NCBI GenBank assembly: GCA_045806965.1
Contig: JBJMIG010000033.1
Span: forward strand, 1-64,000
Direction: 5' to 3'
Origin: DASYTH01 sp045806965
Lineage (GTDB): Bacteria > Actinomycetota > Actinomycetes > Mycobacteriales > Pseudonocardiaceae
DNA: 64,000 bases
Below are positions 31,806 through 40,963 of the stretch, in pieces (position 1 is the first letter of the stretch; each line of letters begins with the position of its first letter). The position numbers and the translations under genes are program-made. Under the pieces are notes generated by a model that saw only the letters and a list, made by a program, of their open reading frames with translations, did no database searches and was not told the origin of the DNA.

Positions 31806-34118
31806 TCAGGAGGCGGAGGTCACCCGGTAGACGTCGTAGACGCCTTCGACATTGCGAACCGCCTTGAGCACGTGGCCGAGATGCTTCGGGTCGCCCATCT
31901 CGAACGCGAACCGGCTCACCGCGACCCGGTCCCGGGACGTGGTCACCGAGGCGGACAGGATGTTCACCCGCTCGTCGGCCAACACCTTGGTCACGTCGGA
32001 GAGCAGCCGGTGCCGGTCCAGCGCCTCGACCTGGATGGCGACCAGGAACACCGAGGACGCGGACGGCGCCCACTCCACATCCACCAGCCGCTGCGGCTCG
32101 GCCAGCAGGTCGGTGGCGTTGGTGCAGTCGGTGCGGTGCACGCTCACCCCGCCGCCCCTGGTGACGAAGCCGAGGATGTCGTCGCCGGGGACCGGCGTGC
32201 AGCAACGGGCCAGCTTCACCCAGATGTCGCTGGCGCCCTTGACCACGACGCCGGCGTCCCCGGTCGGCCGGCGCCGGGCGATGGTGGATGGGGTGGACCG
32301 TTCGGCGAGCTCGTCCTCGGCGTGATCCACCCCGCCGAGCAGCGCGACCAACCGCTGTACCACGTGCCGGGCCGACGTGTGGCCCTCCCCCACCGCGGCG
32401 TAGAGCGCGCTCACCTCGTGATAGCGCAGCTCCCGGGCGAGCGCGGTCACCGAGTCGAGCGAGACCAGCCGCTGCATCGGCAGCCCGATCCGCCGAACCT
32501 CCTTGGCGATCGCCTCCTTGCCGGCCTCGATCGCCTCTTCCTTGCGCTCCTTGGCGAACCACTGCTTGATCTTGGCTCTGGCCCGGGGCGAGCCGACGAA
32601 GTGCAGCCAGTCCCGGGACGGCCCGGCACCCTCCGCCTTCGAGGTGAAGATCTCGACGACGTCGCCGTTCTCCAGCTTGCGTTCGAGCGCGACCAACCGG
32701 CCGTTCACCCGGGCTCCGATGCACCGGTGCCCGACCTCGGTGTGCACCGCGTAGGCGAAGTCAACCGGGGTCGACCCGGCCGGCAGCGTGACCACGTCGC
32801 CCTTCGGGGTGAACACGAAGATTTCCCGGACGGCCAGGTCGTAGCGCAGGTTCTCGAGGAACTCCCCCGGGTCCGCGGCCTCCCGCTGCCAGTCGAGCAG
32901 CTGGCGCATCCAGGCCATCTCGTCGACCTCGACGGCCTGGCCCTCGTGCGTGCCCCTGGTTTCCTTGTACCGCCAGTGCGCGGCGATGCCGTACTCGGCG
33001 GTGCGGTGCATCTCGTGGGTGCGGATCTGTACCTCGAGCGGCTTGCCGTCCGGCCCGATCACCGTGGTGTGCAACGACTGGTAGACCCCGAACCGAGGCT
33101 GGGCGATGTAGTCCTTGAACCGGCCCGGCATCGGCTGCCAGAGCGCGTGCACCACGCCCATCGCGGCGTAGCAGTCACGCACGTCCTCGACCAGCATGCG
33201 CACCCCGACCAGGTCGTGGATCTCGTCGAAATCGCGGCCGCGCACGATCATCTTCTGGTTGATCGAGTAGTAGTGCTTCTGCCGGCCCTCCACCTTGGCC
33301 AGGATGCGGGCCGCCTCGAGCTGGCCGGTCAGCTCGTCGGTCACCTTGTTCAGGTAGGTGTCCCTGGACGGGGCCCGGTTGGCCACCAGCCGGACGATCT
33401 CGTCGTACTTCTTCGGCTGCAGGATGGCGAAGGCCAGGTCCTCGAGCTCCCACTTGACCGTGGCCATGCCGAGCCGGTGGGCCAGCGGGCCGAACACCTC
33501 GAGCGTCTCGCGGGCCTTCTTGGCCTGCTTCTCCGGCGGCATGAAGCGCATGGTGCGCATGTTGTGCAGCCGGTCGGCGAGCTTGATCACCAGCACCCGG
33601 GGGTCCTCGGCCATGGCGATCACCATCTTGCGGATGGTCTCCGCCTCGGCGGCGGTGCCCAGCTTGACCTTGTCCAGCTTGGTGACCCCGTCGACCAGCC
33701 GGCCGACCTCGGTGCCGAAGTCCTGGTTGAGCATGTCCAGCGAGTAGGCGGTGTCCTCGACGGTGTCATGCAGCAGCGCGGCCACCAGCGTGACCGTGTC
33801 CATGCCCAGCTCGGCCAGGATGGTGGCCACCGCGAGCGGGTGGGTGATGTAGGGATCGCCGGAGCGGCGCCGCTGGTCGCGGTGCATCTCCTCGGCCACG
33901 TCGTAGGCCCGCTGGAGCAGCGCGAGGTCGGCCTTGGGGTGCAGCTCGCGGTGCACCGCGGCGAGCGGCTCGAGCACCTGCTTGACCGGGGCGGAGCGCT
34001 GCGCGGTGATCCGGCGGGCCAAGCGGGCCCGCACCCGGCGGGTCGCCGACGGCTGGGTACGCGAAGCAGCCTGGGCCGGCTGCTCCTCGACCGTGTCGGC
34101 CTCGACCTCCTGGCTCAC
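31806..34118 (-). CDS. rel: Bifunctional (p)ppGpp synthetase/hydrolase Rel
   Basis: 770 aa. Hydrolase HD domain with THPLAVATILAEL and H117-D118 in LLHDTVEDT; synthetase domain with FDEIHDLVGVRM and the substrate region GVYQSLHTTVIGPDG. The RFKD motif at 333-336 marks a bifunctional RSH (RxKD rather than ExDD). Then TGS (VFTPKGDVVTLPAG), the zinc-finger-like region with ARCCTPVPGDDILGF, and a C-terminal ACT domain. The GTG at 34118 has GGAG five bases upstream. Downstream of apt in a conserved secDF-apt-rel order. Confidence 0.97.
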   Translation of the reverse strand: MSQEVEADTVEEQPAQAASRTQPSATRRVRARLARRITAQRSAPVKQVLEPLAAVHRELHPKADLALLQRAYDVAEEMHRDQRRRSGDPYITHPLAVATILAELGMDTVTLVAALLHDTVEDTAYSLDMLNQDFGTEVGRLVDGVTKLDKVKLGTAAEAETIRKMVIAMAEDPRVLVIKLADRLHNMRTMRFMPPEKQAKKARETLEVFGPLAHRLGMATVKWELEDLAFAILQPKKYDEIVRLVANRAPSRDTYLNKVTDELTGQLEAARILAKVEGRQKHYYSINQKMIVRGRDFDEIHDLVGVRMLVEDVRDCYAAMGVVHALWQPMPGRFKDYIAQPRFGVYQSLHTTVIGPDGKPLEVQIRTHEMHRTAEYGIAAHWRYKETRGTHEGQAVEVDEMAWMRQLLDWQREAADPGEFLENLRYDLAVREIFVFTPKGDVVTLPAGSTPVDFAYAVHTEVGHRCIGARVNGRLVALERKLENGDVVEIFTSKAEGAGPSRDWLHFVGSPRARAKIKQWFAKERKEEAIEAGKEAIAKEVRRIGLPMQRLVSLDSVTALARELRYHEVSALYAAVGEGHTSARHVVQRLVALLGGVDHAEDELAERSTPSTIARRRPTGDAGVVVKGASDIWVKLARCCTPVPGDDILGFVTRGGGVSVHRTDCTNATDLLAEPQRLVDVEWAPSASSVFLVAIQVEALDRHRLLSDVTKVLADERVNILSASVTTSRDRVAVSRFAFEMGDPKHLGHVLKAVRNVEGVYDVYRVTSAS

Positions 34119-34210
34119 CCACGCTCCATCGGTTCACCTCACCACCCTGGAACACCGAGGATAACCGGGGAACCGGCGGTGACCCGCCGTTGGGGCGCTG
34201 AACGGCGCGT

Positions 34211-34738
34211 TCAGACCGTTCGGAGAGCGTGGACGTCCCGCCCGGCCAGTCGCTTGCGACCGTCCAGCGCACCGATCTCCAGCACCACGCACACGGCGCT
34301 GACCCGCCCGCCGGCCAGCTCGACCAGCTCGCAGGCAGCCGCCGCGGTGCCGCCGGTGGCCAGCACGTCGTCCACCACGAGCACCGGCTGACCCGGCTCG
34401 ATCACCCCGGCGGGCAACTCGAGGACGGCGGTGCCGTATTCGAGCGTGTACTCCAGCCGGTGTCCGACCACGGGCAGCTTCCCGGCCTTGCGTACCGGGA
34501 CCACACCGCGGCCCGACCGAGCGCCGAGCGCGGCCCCGAACAGGAACCCGCGTGCCTCGATCGCGGCCACCAGAACGGCGTCGCCGACCATGCCGTCCAG
34601 TGCGCCGGTCACGCTGGCCATGGCCGCGGCGTCGGCGAGCAGGGGCGTCAGGTCCCAGAACAGGACCCCGGGCTGGGGGAAGTCCGGGACCGACCGGACC
34701 AGGTCCAGCGCGCGGTCCAGCCGGCTGCGTTCGGTCAT
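34211..34738 (-). CDS. apt: Adenine phosphoribosyltransferase
   Basis: Salvages adenine to AMP with PRPP. 175 aa; PRPP-binding motif VLVVDDVLATGGTAAA, N-terminal VRSVPDFPQPGVLFWDLTPLL and ARGFLFGAALGARSG are diagnostic. ATG 34738, 15 bp after the secF stop, so likely cotranscribed with secD-secF. Lies between secF and rel as in mycobacteria and Streptomyces. Confidence 0.95.
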   Translation of the reverse strand: MTERSRLDRALDLVRSVPDFPQPGVLFWDLTPLLADAAAMASVTGALDGMVGDAVLVAAIEARGFLFGAALGARSGRGVVPVRKAGKLPVVGHRLEYTLEYGTAVLELPAGVIEPGQPVLVVDDVLATGGTAAAACELVELAGGRVSAVCVVLEIGALDGRKRLAGRDVHALRTV

Positions 34739-34753
34739 GCCGGCGGCGGCTTG

Positions 34754-36073
34754 CTAACGGCGTCTCTTGCCGCTCGGCCGGCTGGTCCGGCTGGCCGGGC
34801 GGTTGCGTCTGGCGTCGGACGCCTTCGGGTTGCGGGCCGGCACGCTCGACGCCGCCGCCATGGCCCGCTCCTGCCGGACCTCCGCGTCCAGCGCGTCGTC
34901 GTCGCCGACCTCGATCGCGTCCGGCGCGCCGGTCGCCACCGGGACCTCGCGTCCGCTCGCCTCGCGCTCGGCGGCCCTGCGGGCCAGCGTCTCCCGCCGG
35001 GCGTACACCCGAGCGGCCTGCTGCTGGAACTTGGGCTCAGTCATCTTCAGGTCCACCAGCAACGGGGTGGCCAGGAAGATCGAGGACAGCGCGCCGGCTA
35101 TCAGACCGGTGAGCTGGACCAGCGCCAGGTCCTTCAGGGTGCCGACGCCGAGCAGCCCGACGCCGACGACGAGTAGGCCGAGCACCGGCAGCAGGGCGAT
35201 CAGCGAGGTGTTGATCGAGCGCATCAGGGTCTGGTTGAGCGCCAGGTTCGCCGCCTCGGCGTAGGTGCGTCTGGTCAGCCCGAGCAGACCCCGGGTGTTC
35301 TCCCTGACCTTGTCGAACACCACCACCGTGTCGTAGAGCGAGAAGCCGAGGATGGTGAGGAAACCGATCACGGTCGCCGGGGTGACCTCGAAGCCGATGA
35401 TCGAGTAGACACCCGCCGTCACCAGCACGTCATGGATCAGCGCGATCAACGCGGCGACCGCCATCCAGCGTTCGAAGTAGAACGTCAGGAACAGGGTCAC
35501 CAGAACCAGGAACACCCCGAGGGCGATCAGCGCCTGCCGGGAGATCTCGCCGCCCCAGGACCCGCTGACCGCGCTGTCGCTGATGGTCCGCTCGCTCGGC
35601 GTGGCGGTGGCCGGGTCCTTGGGCTGGAAGTTCTTGAACAGCGCCGCCTTGAGCTGCTCCACCTGGCTGGCGTTGAGCTCTGGGGACTTGATCTGGATGG
35701 TCTGGGTGTTGCCGGTGCCGACGGTCTGCACCGCGGCCGGCTCCTCGTTCAGGGTGTTGGTGAAGACCTCGGTGACCTGCTCGGTGGAGATCGGACCGGA
35801 CACGCCGATGGCCGGCATCTGGATCCGGGTGCCGCCCTTGAACTCGATGCCGAGGTTGAACCCGCGGAACACCATGGACCCGATACAGATCAGCAACAAC
35901 GTACCGAAGATCAAATACCACAGCTTGCGCTTGCCGACGATGTCGAACGCGCCGGTGCCGGTGTAGAGCCGGGTAAGGAACATGTGCCGCCGGCCGCCGG
36001 ACGGGTGCTTCGGCTCCGGGCCTTCGCCGGGCAGTTCGGGCGTACTCGCCGCGTTCTCGTCGGTGCTCGACAC
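34754..36073 (-). CDS. secF: Protein translocase subunit SecF
   Basis: 439 aa, six transmembrane helices with a large first periplasmic loop; with SecD it uses proton motive force to help release exported proteins. FNLGIEFKGGTRIQM and the GFSLYDTVVVFDKVREN signature are clear, followed by LTRRTYAEAANLALNQTLMRSINTS. The GTG at 36073 is one base past the secD stop, with AAGGAGG six bases upstream. The C-terminal tail after helix 6 is long and basic (ends RPASRTSRPSGKRRR), as in other actinobacteria. Confidence 0.95.
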   Translation of the reverse strand: MSSTDENAASTPELPGEGPEPKHPSGGRRHMFLTRLYTGTGAFDIVGKRKLWYLIFGTLLLICIGSMVFRGFNLGIEFKGGTRIQMPAIGVSGPISTEQVTEVFTNTLNEEPAAVQTVGTGNTQTIQIKSPELNASQVEQLKAALFKNFQPKDPATATPSERTISDSAVSGSWGGEISRQALIALGVFLVLVTLFLTFYFERWMAVAALIALIHDVLVTAGVYSIIGFEVTPATVIGFLTILGFSLYDTVVVFDKVRENTRGLLGLTRRTYAEAANLALNQTLMRSINTSLIALLPVLGLLVVGVGLLGVGTLKDLALVQLTGLIAGALSSIFLATPLLVDLKMTEPKFQQQAARVYARRETLARRAAEREASGREVPVATGAPDAIEVGDDDALDAEVRQERAMAAASSVPARNPKASDARRNRPASRTSRPSGKRRR

Positions 36074-36074
36074 G

Positions 36075-37907
36075 TCACGCCTCCTTCGCGCTGGTGGTGG
36101 TGCCCGCCTTGGCGGCCGCACGTTGCGCCGCCGCCATGCGCTGCACCGCGCCCAACCCGGAGAACCTGGGATCGGACAGGATCTTCGACGTCGAGGCCAG
36201 CGCCACCAGCGGGTGGGTCACCAGGAACACCACGACCAGGTCAAGGACGGTGGACATGCCGAGGGTGAACGCGAAGCCCTTCACCTGACCGACCGCCAGG
36301 ATGTACAGCACGGCCGAGGCCAGGAACACGACCGCGTCGGCGGAGAGCACCGTGCGCCTGGCTCGCGCCCAGGCTCTCGGCACCGCCGATCTGAACGTCC
36401 GTCCCTCGCGCACTTCGTCTTTGAGCCGTTCGAAGAAGATCACGAACGAGTCCGCCGTGATACCGATGGCCACGATGAACCCGGCGATGCCCGGCAGGTC
36501 GAGGGTAAGCCCGATCCACCGGCCGAGCAGCACCAGGATGGCGAACACGATCGCGGCGGACAGGACCAGCGACAGGACGGTGAGCACGCCGAGCAGCCGG
36601 TAGTAGAACAGGCAGTAGACGAACACCAGCACCAGGCCGATCGCGCCGGCGATCAGGCCGGCCTCAAGCGAGGCGAGGCCCAGTGTCGCGGACACCGTGT
36701 CCGCCTCGGAGGACTCGAAGGACAGCGGCAGCGAGCCGTACTTCAGCGTGTTGGCCAGGTCCTTGGCCTCGTTCTGGGAGAAGCCGCCCGAGCCACCCTC
36801 GATCCGGGTGCTGCCGCCGACGATCGGCTCCTTGATGCTCGGCGCCGAGACCACCTCGGTGTCCAACACGAACGCCGCCTGCTTGCCGACGTGGCTGGTG
36901 GTGTAGTCGCCCCACTTCTTGCCGCCGTCGCCCTTGAAGTCCAGGGTCACCTCGTACCCGCCGCCCTGCGAGTTGACCTGCGCGTTGGCGTCCCTGATGT
37001 CGGTGCCGTCGAGGAACGACGGGGTGAGCACGTAGGCCACCGGATCCTTGCTGTCACACGTGGCCAGCGGCAGCTTCGGGTCGTCGTTGCCGACCAGCGG
37101 GTCCTTGTGCTCGGGGTGGCAGTCCAACGTCGCCATGGCCGCCTGCTGAGCGGTCGGATCGGCCTGCGTCGTGTTGTCCGCGCTCGGCGCGAGCAGCAGG
37201 TTCTGCCGGCACTTCTTCGCCTCGGTGATCAACGCCGACGACTGGACCTTCGGCGCCCGCTGGTGCTCGACGTCGTCGTTGTAGGAGTCGAGGTCCTGCT
37301 TGTACTTCGAGCAGTCGGCCACCGGGTCGGACGGCTGGGCCGGTTGGCTCGCCGGCGGCTGGCCGGCCGGCGGGGTGGCGGGCGTACTGGTGGGCTGCCC
37401 GGCCATGGCCGGGGCCGGCCGGCCCTGCGGCGGCGGAGTGCTCGCTCCGGGCTTGCTGCCGGCCGATGGCGGCGGCGCGGGCGCGGTGCTCGACGCCGGC
37501 GGCTGCTGGGCCTGGCCGGGCGGCGGTGCCTGGGTGGCGGTGACCACCTCGCGGAAGTACAGCCGGGCGGTCCTGCCGAGCTTTTTGGCCTCGTCGCCGC
37601 CCTCGCCGGGAACCGTGATGATGATCTGGTTGCCGTCCAGGACCACTTCGGCGCCGCTGACACCGATGCCGTTGACCCGGGTCTCGATGATCTGCCGGGC
37701 CTGGTCGAGCGACTCCCTGGACGGGGTGACGCCGGTCTCGGTGCGCGCGGTGAGCGCGACCCGGGTGCCGCCCTGTAGGTCGATGCCGAGCTTCGGGGTC
37801 GCCTTGTGGTTGCCGGTGGCAAACACCAGCGCATAAAGGAAGACCACGATGAACAGGAAGATCGCAAGATAGCGCGCTGGGCGGAACTGCCCGGCCGAAG
37901 GTGCCAC
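36075..37907 (-). CDS. secD: Protein translocase subunit SecD
   Basis: 610 aa from GTG 37907, with GAGGAG seven bases upstream; an ATG at 37955 would add 16 residues. Helix 1 is followed by LGIDLQGGTRVALTA, the periplasmic P1 region, and five further helices with GITADSFVIFFERLKDEVREGR. A Pro/Ala/Gln/Ser-rich low-complexity insert at about 124-194 and a Cys-containing part (DCSKYKQDLD; KKCRQNL; LDCHPEH; LATCDSKD) enlarge P1 well beyond the E. coli form. First gene after yajC in yajC-secD-secF-apt. Confidence 0.95.
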   Translation of the reverse strand: MAPSAGQFRPARYLAIFLFIVVFLYALVFATGNHKATPKLGIDLQGGTRVALTARTETGVTPSRESLDQARQIIETRVNGIGVSGAEVVLDGNQIIITVPGEGGDEAKKLGRTARLYFREVVTATQAPPPGQAQQPPASSTAPAPPPSAGSKPGASTPPPQGRPAPAMAGQPTSTPATPPAGQPPASQPAQPSDPVADCSKYKQDLDSYNDDVEHQRAPKVQSSALITEAKKCRQNLLLAPSADNTTQADPTAQQAAMATLDCHPEHKDPLVGNDDPKLPLATCDSKDPVAYVLTPSFLDGTDIRDANAQVNSQGGGYEVTLDFKGDGGKKWGDYTTSHVGKQAAFVLDTEVVSAPSIKEPIVGGSTRIEGGSGGFSQNEAKDLANTLKYGSLPLSFESSEADTVSATLGLASLEAGLIAGAIGLVLVFVYCLFYYRLLGVLTVLSLVLSAAIVFAILVLLGRWIGLTLDLPGIAGFIVAIGITADSFVIFFERLKDEVREGRTFRSAVPRAWARARRTVLSADAVVFLASAVLYILAVGQVKGFAFTLGMSTVLDLVVVFLVTHPLVALASTSKILSDPRFSGLGAVQRMAAAQRAAAKAGTTTSAKEA

Positions 37908-38078
37908 GGTCGGTCGGTCTCCTCTAGATGGTCTTCGGTTGTGCACGATCCTCATGCACGCGGTACCCCCACGGCTGTACGCCCGCACCCCGACGAGCAC
38001 AGGTGGGTGCGGGCGCAGCGTACATGGGGCGATATAAGCCCAGTGTCATCTGGTCATGTCACAGCGTACCGAGCTGAT

Positions 38079-38477
38079 TCAGCTCTTCTGCTTGTCATGC
38101 TCGAGCGGCGCGGCCACCTGGGCGTTGGACTCGGCGACCGGTGTCTGCACCTCGGCGTCGTCGGTCTCCTCGACGTCATCGGTGAGCTCCTCGTCCTCGA
38201 ACTCCTCGACGTCCACCTCGGGCCCGACCTTCTCCCGCACGGCCGCACGCAGCCAGGTGGTCTCCACCCCTGGCGCGATCTCCAGCTCGACGGTGGTCTC
38301 GTCCGAGGTGTCGAGGATCGTGCCGTACAGGCCGGAGGTGGTCATCACCCGGTCGCCGACGGTCAGCGAGGTCTGTAGCGCCTGCTGCTGCTGCACGGCC
38401 CTGCGCTGGCGCCGGCTCATGAAATACATCATGAGACCGAGCAGGCCGAAGAGCAGTAGCAAGGGAAGCAGTTCCAT
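38079..38477 (-). CDS. yajC: Preprotein translocase accessory subunit YajC
   Basis: 132 aa. One N-terminal transmembrane helix (LLPLLLLFGLLGLMMYFM), then the YajC cytoplasmic domain RRQRRAVQQQQALQTSLTVGDRVMTTSGLYGTI. The C-terminal tail is strongly acidic (EVDVEEFEDEELTDDVEETDD), longer than in E. coli. The 171-bp gap before secD (37908-38078) shows no clear element. Located just after ruvB. Confidence 0.93.
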   Translation of the reverse strand: MELLPLLLLFGLLGLMMYFMSRRQRRAVQQQQALQTSLTVGDRVMTTSGLYGTILDTSDETTVELEIAPGVETTWLRAAVREKVGPEVDVEEFEDEELTDDVEETDDAEVQTPVAESNAQVAAPLEHDKQKS

Positions 38478-38548
38478 GTTTCTCCATCCGGCGGAGTTTT
38501 CTCGATGAGAAACGTCCGTTTTGTCAGTGTCTCCGACGAGTGTGCCAG

Positions 38549-39682
38549 CTAATGCTCTGCGGTGTGCGCGGGGTCACTCTCGTCGAACAGGGTAGGTGGC
38601 ACCCGCCCGGCCACATCGCCTGGGGGCGAGAGGCCGAGATGGGTCCATGCCGCGGCGGTTGCCACCCGCCCTCGCGGGGTCCGGGCAAGCATGCCCAGCC
38701 GCACGAGGTAGGGCTCGCACACCTCTTCAACGGTAGCTGGCTCCTCGCCAACCGCAACGGCCAGCGTCGACACGCCGACCGGACCGCCGCCGAACGAGTG
38801 CACCAGCGCGCCGAGCACCGCCCGGTCCAACCGGTCGAGGCCGAGCTCGTCGACGTCGTACACGCGCAGCGCGGCCCTGGCCACCGCCCTGTTCACCCAG
38901 CCGTCCGCGCGGACCTCGGCGAAGTCGCGCACTCGGCGAAGCAGCCGGTTGGCGATCCTCGGGGTGCCCCTGGACCGCCGGGCGATCTCCTCGCCACCGT
39001 CCGGCCGCAGATCCACCCCGAGAATGGTGGCCGAGCGGCGCAGCACCTGCTCGAGCTCCGCCGGGGCGTAGAACTCCATGTGCGCGGTGAAGCCGAACCG
39101 GTCGCGCAGCGGGCCGGTCAGCGAGCCGGCCCGTGTGGTGGCGCCGACCAGCGTGAACGGTGCGATCTCAAGGGGAATCGAGGTGGCGCCCGGCCCCTTG
39201 CCGACCACCACGTCCACCCGGAAGTCCTCCATGGCGATGTAGAGCAACTCCTCGGCCGGGCGGGCGATCCGGTGGATCTCGTCGATGAACAGGACATCGC
39301 CCTCGACCAGGTTGGACAGCATGGCGGCCAGGTCGCCGGCGCGTTCGAGGGCCGGACCCGAAGTGATCCGGATGGCGCTGCCCAGCTCCGCCGCGATGAT
39401 CATGGCCAGGCTGGTCTTGCCCAGTCCCGGCGGCCCGGAGAGCAGCACGTGGTCCGGCGGCGCGCCGCGCCGGGTCGCGCCCTGCAACACCAGCTCGAGC
39501 TGTTCACGCACCCGGGGCTGCCCGACGAACTCGGCCAGCCGGCGCGGCCGCAGCGTGGACTCGTCCTCCCGTTCACCGGGCTGAGCCAGCGGGGAGAGCT
39601 CGGTGGGCTCCTCCTCCTCGGTCACGGCCCCGGCCTCAGCCCGCACCTCAGCCCCAGCCCCAGCCTCATCGTGACCGGACAT
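38549..39682 (-). CDS. ruvB: Holliday junction branch migration ATPase RuvB
   Basis: 377 aa AAA+ motor. Walker A SGPPGLGKTSLA, Walker B LFIDEIHR, arginine-finger area DRFGFTAHMEFY, and the winged-helix C-terminus. The N-terminal 40 residues are an acidic, Ala/Glu-rich extension before LRPRRLAEFVGQ. The ATG overlaps the ruvA stop by one base (TGATG), so it is coupled. Third gene of ruvC-ruvA-ruvB. Confidence 0.97.
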   Translation of the reverse strand: MSGHDEAGAGAEVRAEAGAVTEEEEPTELSPLAQPGEREDESTLRPRRLAEFVGQPRVREQLELVLQGATRRGAPPDHVLLSGPPGLGKTSLAMIIAAELGSAIRITSGPALERAGDLAAMLSNLVEGDVLFIDEIHRIARPAEELLYIAMEDFRVDVVVGKGPGATSIPLEIAPFTLVGATTRAGSLTGPLRDRFGFTAHMEFYAPAELEQVLRRSATILGVDLRPDGGEEIARRSRGTPRIANRLLRRVRDFAEVRADGWVNRAVARAALRVYDVDELGLDRLDRAVLGALVHSFGGGPVGVSTLAVAVGEEPATVEEVCEPYLVRLGMLARTPRGRVATAAAWTHLGLSPPGDVAGRVPPTLFDESDPAHTAEH

Positions 39683-40281
39683 CAGCGCTTGTTGCCGAGG
39701 GCGGCGAGCGCCTTGCGGAGCACCGCGGAGGTGTCCGAGATGCCGTTGTCCAACAGCACCCCGTCCACCGCCTGCTCGGCCTGCTTGGCCGGGAAGCCGA
39801 GGCCGACCAGGGCCTCGACAACCGAGGAGCGCACCCCCGCGGCCGGCCCGCCGGCGAGGACCGGGTCCGCTGTGGACGGTAGTGCACCGACCTTGTCGCG
39901 CAGCTCGATGACCAGGCGCTCCGCGCCCTTGCGGCCGATCCCCGGCACCTGGGTGAGTACCGCGATGTTGCTGTCCGCCAAGGCTTTGCGCAACTGGGCC
40001 GGCTCCAGCACGGCCAGCGTGGCCAGGGCAAGCCGGGGACCGATGCCGGAAACCGTCTGGAGCAACCGGAACAGCTCGCGCGCCGCCACGTCGGCGAACC
40101 CGTACAGCGTCAGGGAGTCCTCCCGGACCACGAGCGCGGTGGCCAGGCTGGCCTCCTCGCCACGACGCAGCGTGCCCAAAGTGGACGGTGCGGCCAGCAC
40201 CGCGAGGCCGACGCCGCCGACCTCCACCACGGCGTGGTCCAGACCGACCGAGAGCACCTGCCCGCGCACCGATGAGATCAT
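39682..40281 (-). CDS. ruvA: Holliday junction-binding protein RuvA
   Basis: 199 aa. N-terminal OB fold (MISSVRGQVLSVG), two helix-hairpin-helix motifs (LLQTVSGIGPRLALATLA and LTQVPGIGRKGAERLVIEL), a flexible linker and the C-terminal UBA-like RuvB-binding domain (VVEALVGLGFPAKQAEQAV). ATG 40281 overlaps the ruvC stop as ATGA. Targets RuvB to four-way junctions. Confidence 0.97.
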   Translation of the reverse strand: MISSVRGQVLSVGLDHAVVEVGGVGLAVLAAPSTLGTLRRGEEASLATALVVREDSLTLYGFADVAARELFRLLQTVSGIGPRLALATLAVLEPAQLRKALADSNIAVLTQVPGIGRKGAERLVIELRDKVGALPSTADPVLAGGPAAGVRSSVVEALVGLGFPAKQAEQAVDGVLLDNGISDTSAVLRKALAALGNKR

Positions 40282-40850
40282 TTGCCTGTCCCGTTCCTCG
40301 CCGCGGCGGCCAGCCGAGCCCGGTGTGTGCGGGCCAGCTGCGCCGCCAGGGCCTCCGCCTCGGCCAACCGGTTCCGCAGCGGCGCCCGCCAGAGATGGCA
40401 GATGGCCAGCGCGAGCGCGTCCGCGGCGTCCGCGGGCGCCGGCCGCTCCGGCAGGTCCAGCAGCCGGGTGACCATGGTGGTCACCTGCGCCTTGTCCGCC
40501 CGGCCGGATCCGGTGACCGCCGCCTTCACCTCGCTCGGGGTGTGGAACATCACCGGTAACCCGCGCCGGGCCGCCGCCAGCGCCACCACCCCGCCGGCCT
40601 GCGCCGTGCCCATCGCGGTGCGCACGTTGTACTGGCTGAACACCCGCTCGACGGCCACCACGTCCGGCCGGTGCCGCTCCAGCCAGCTCTCGACCACGTC
40701 GGACACGGCGAGCAGGCGCACCGCGAGCTCCGCGTCGGCCGGCGTGCGCACCACGTCCACCGCGACGCAGCGGACCTCCCGGCCCGAACCGCCGTCCACC
40801 ACCGCGATGCCGCACCGCGTCAGCCCAGGGTCGACACCCAGCACGCGCAC
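40278..40850 (-). CDS. ruvC: Holliday junction resolvase RuvC
   Basis: 190 aa from GTG 40850, eight bases after GGGAG; a GTG at 40868 would add six residues. RNase H-like resolvase with the catalytic acidic residues in GVDPGLTRCG, AVERVF, and PADAADALALAICH. YNVRTAMGTAQAGGVVALAAA is the conserved dimer region. A LexA box at 40874-40889 lies about 24 bp upstream, predicting DNA-damage induction of ruvCAB as in mycobacteria. Confidence 0.96.
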   Translation of the reverse strand: MRVLGVDPGLTRCGIAVVDGGSGREVRCVAVDVVRTPADAELAVRLLAVSDVVESWLERHRPDVVAVERVFSQYNVRTAMGTAQAGGVVALAAARRGLPVMFHTPSEVKAAVTGSGRADKAQVTTMVTRLLDLPERPAPADAADALALAICHLWRAPLRNRLAEAEALAAQLARTHRARLAAAARNGTGK

Positions 40851-40873
40851 CGCATCAACTCCCGCCACGGTCT

Positions 40874-40889
40874 GTGAACACTCGTTCGA
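40874..40889 (-). promoter_or_regulatory. LexA (SOS) box upstream of ruvC
   Basis: GAACACTCGTTCGA matches GAAC-N4-GTTC with the flanking GA kept on one side; the opposite flank reads GT instead of TC. It is in the promoter position for ruvC, where M. tuberculosis also has a LexA site. Confidence 0.8.
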
Positions 40890-40963
40890 ACCCTACGGCG
40901 CCGCCGTGATCGGCGGGCTGACCGACACGCCGCCGGTCGCTGCTGGCCCGGTCGGCTCAGGCG

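Noticed and set aside
31872..34391. 839-codon plus-strand open frame opposite rel and apt
   Set aside because: Shadow of strongly conserved rel; composition HVRVGG-like and no homology.
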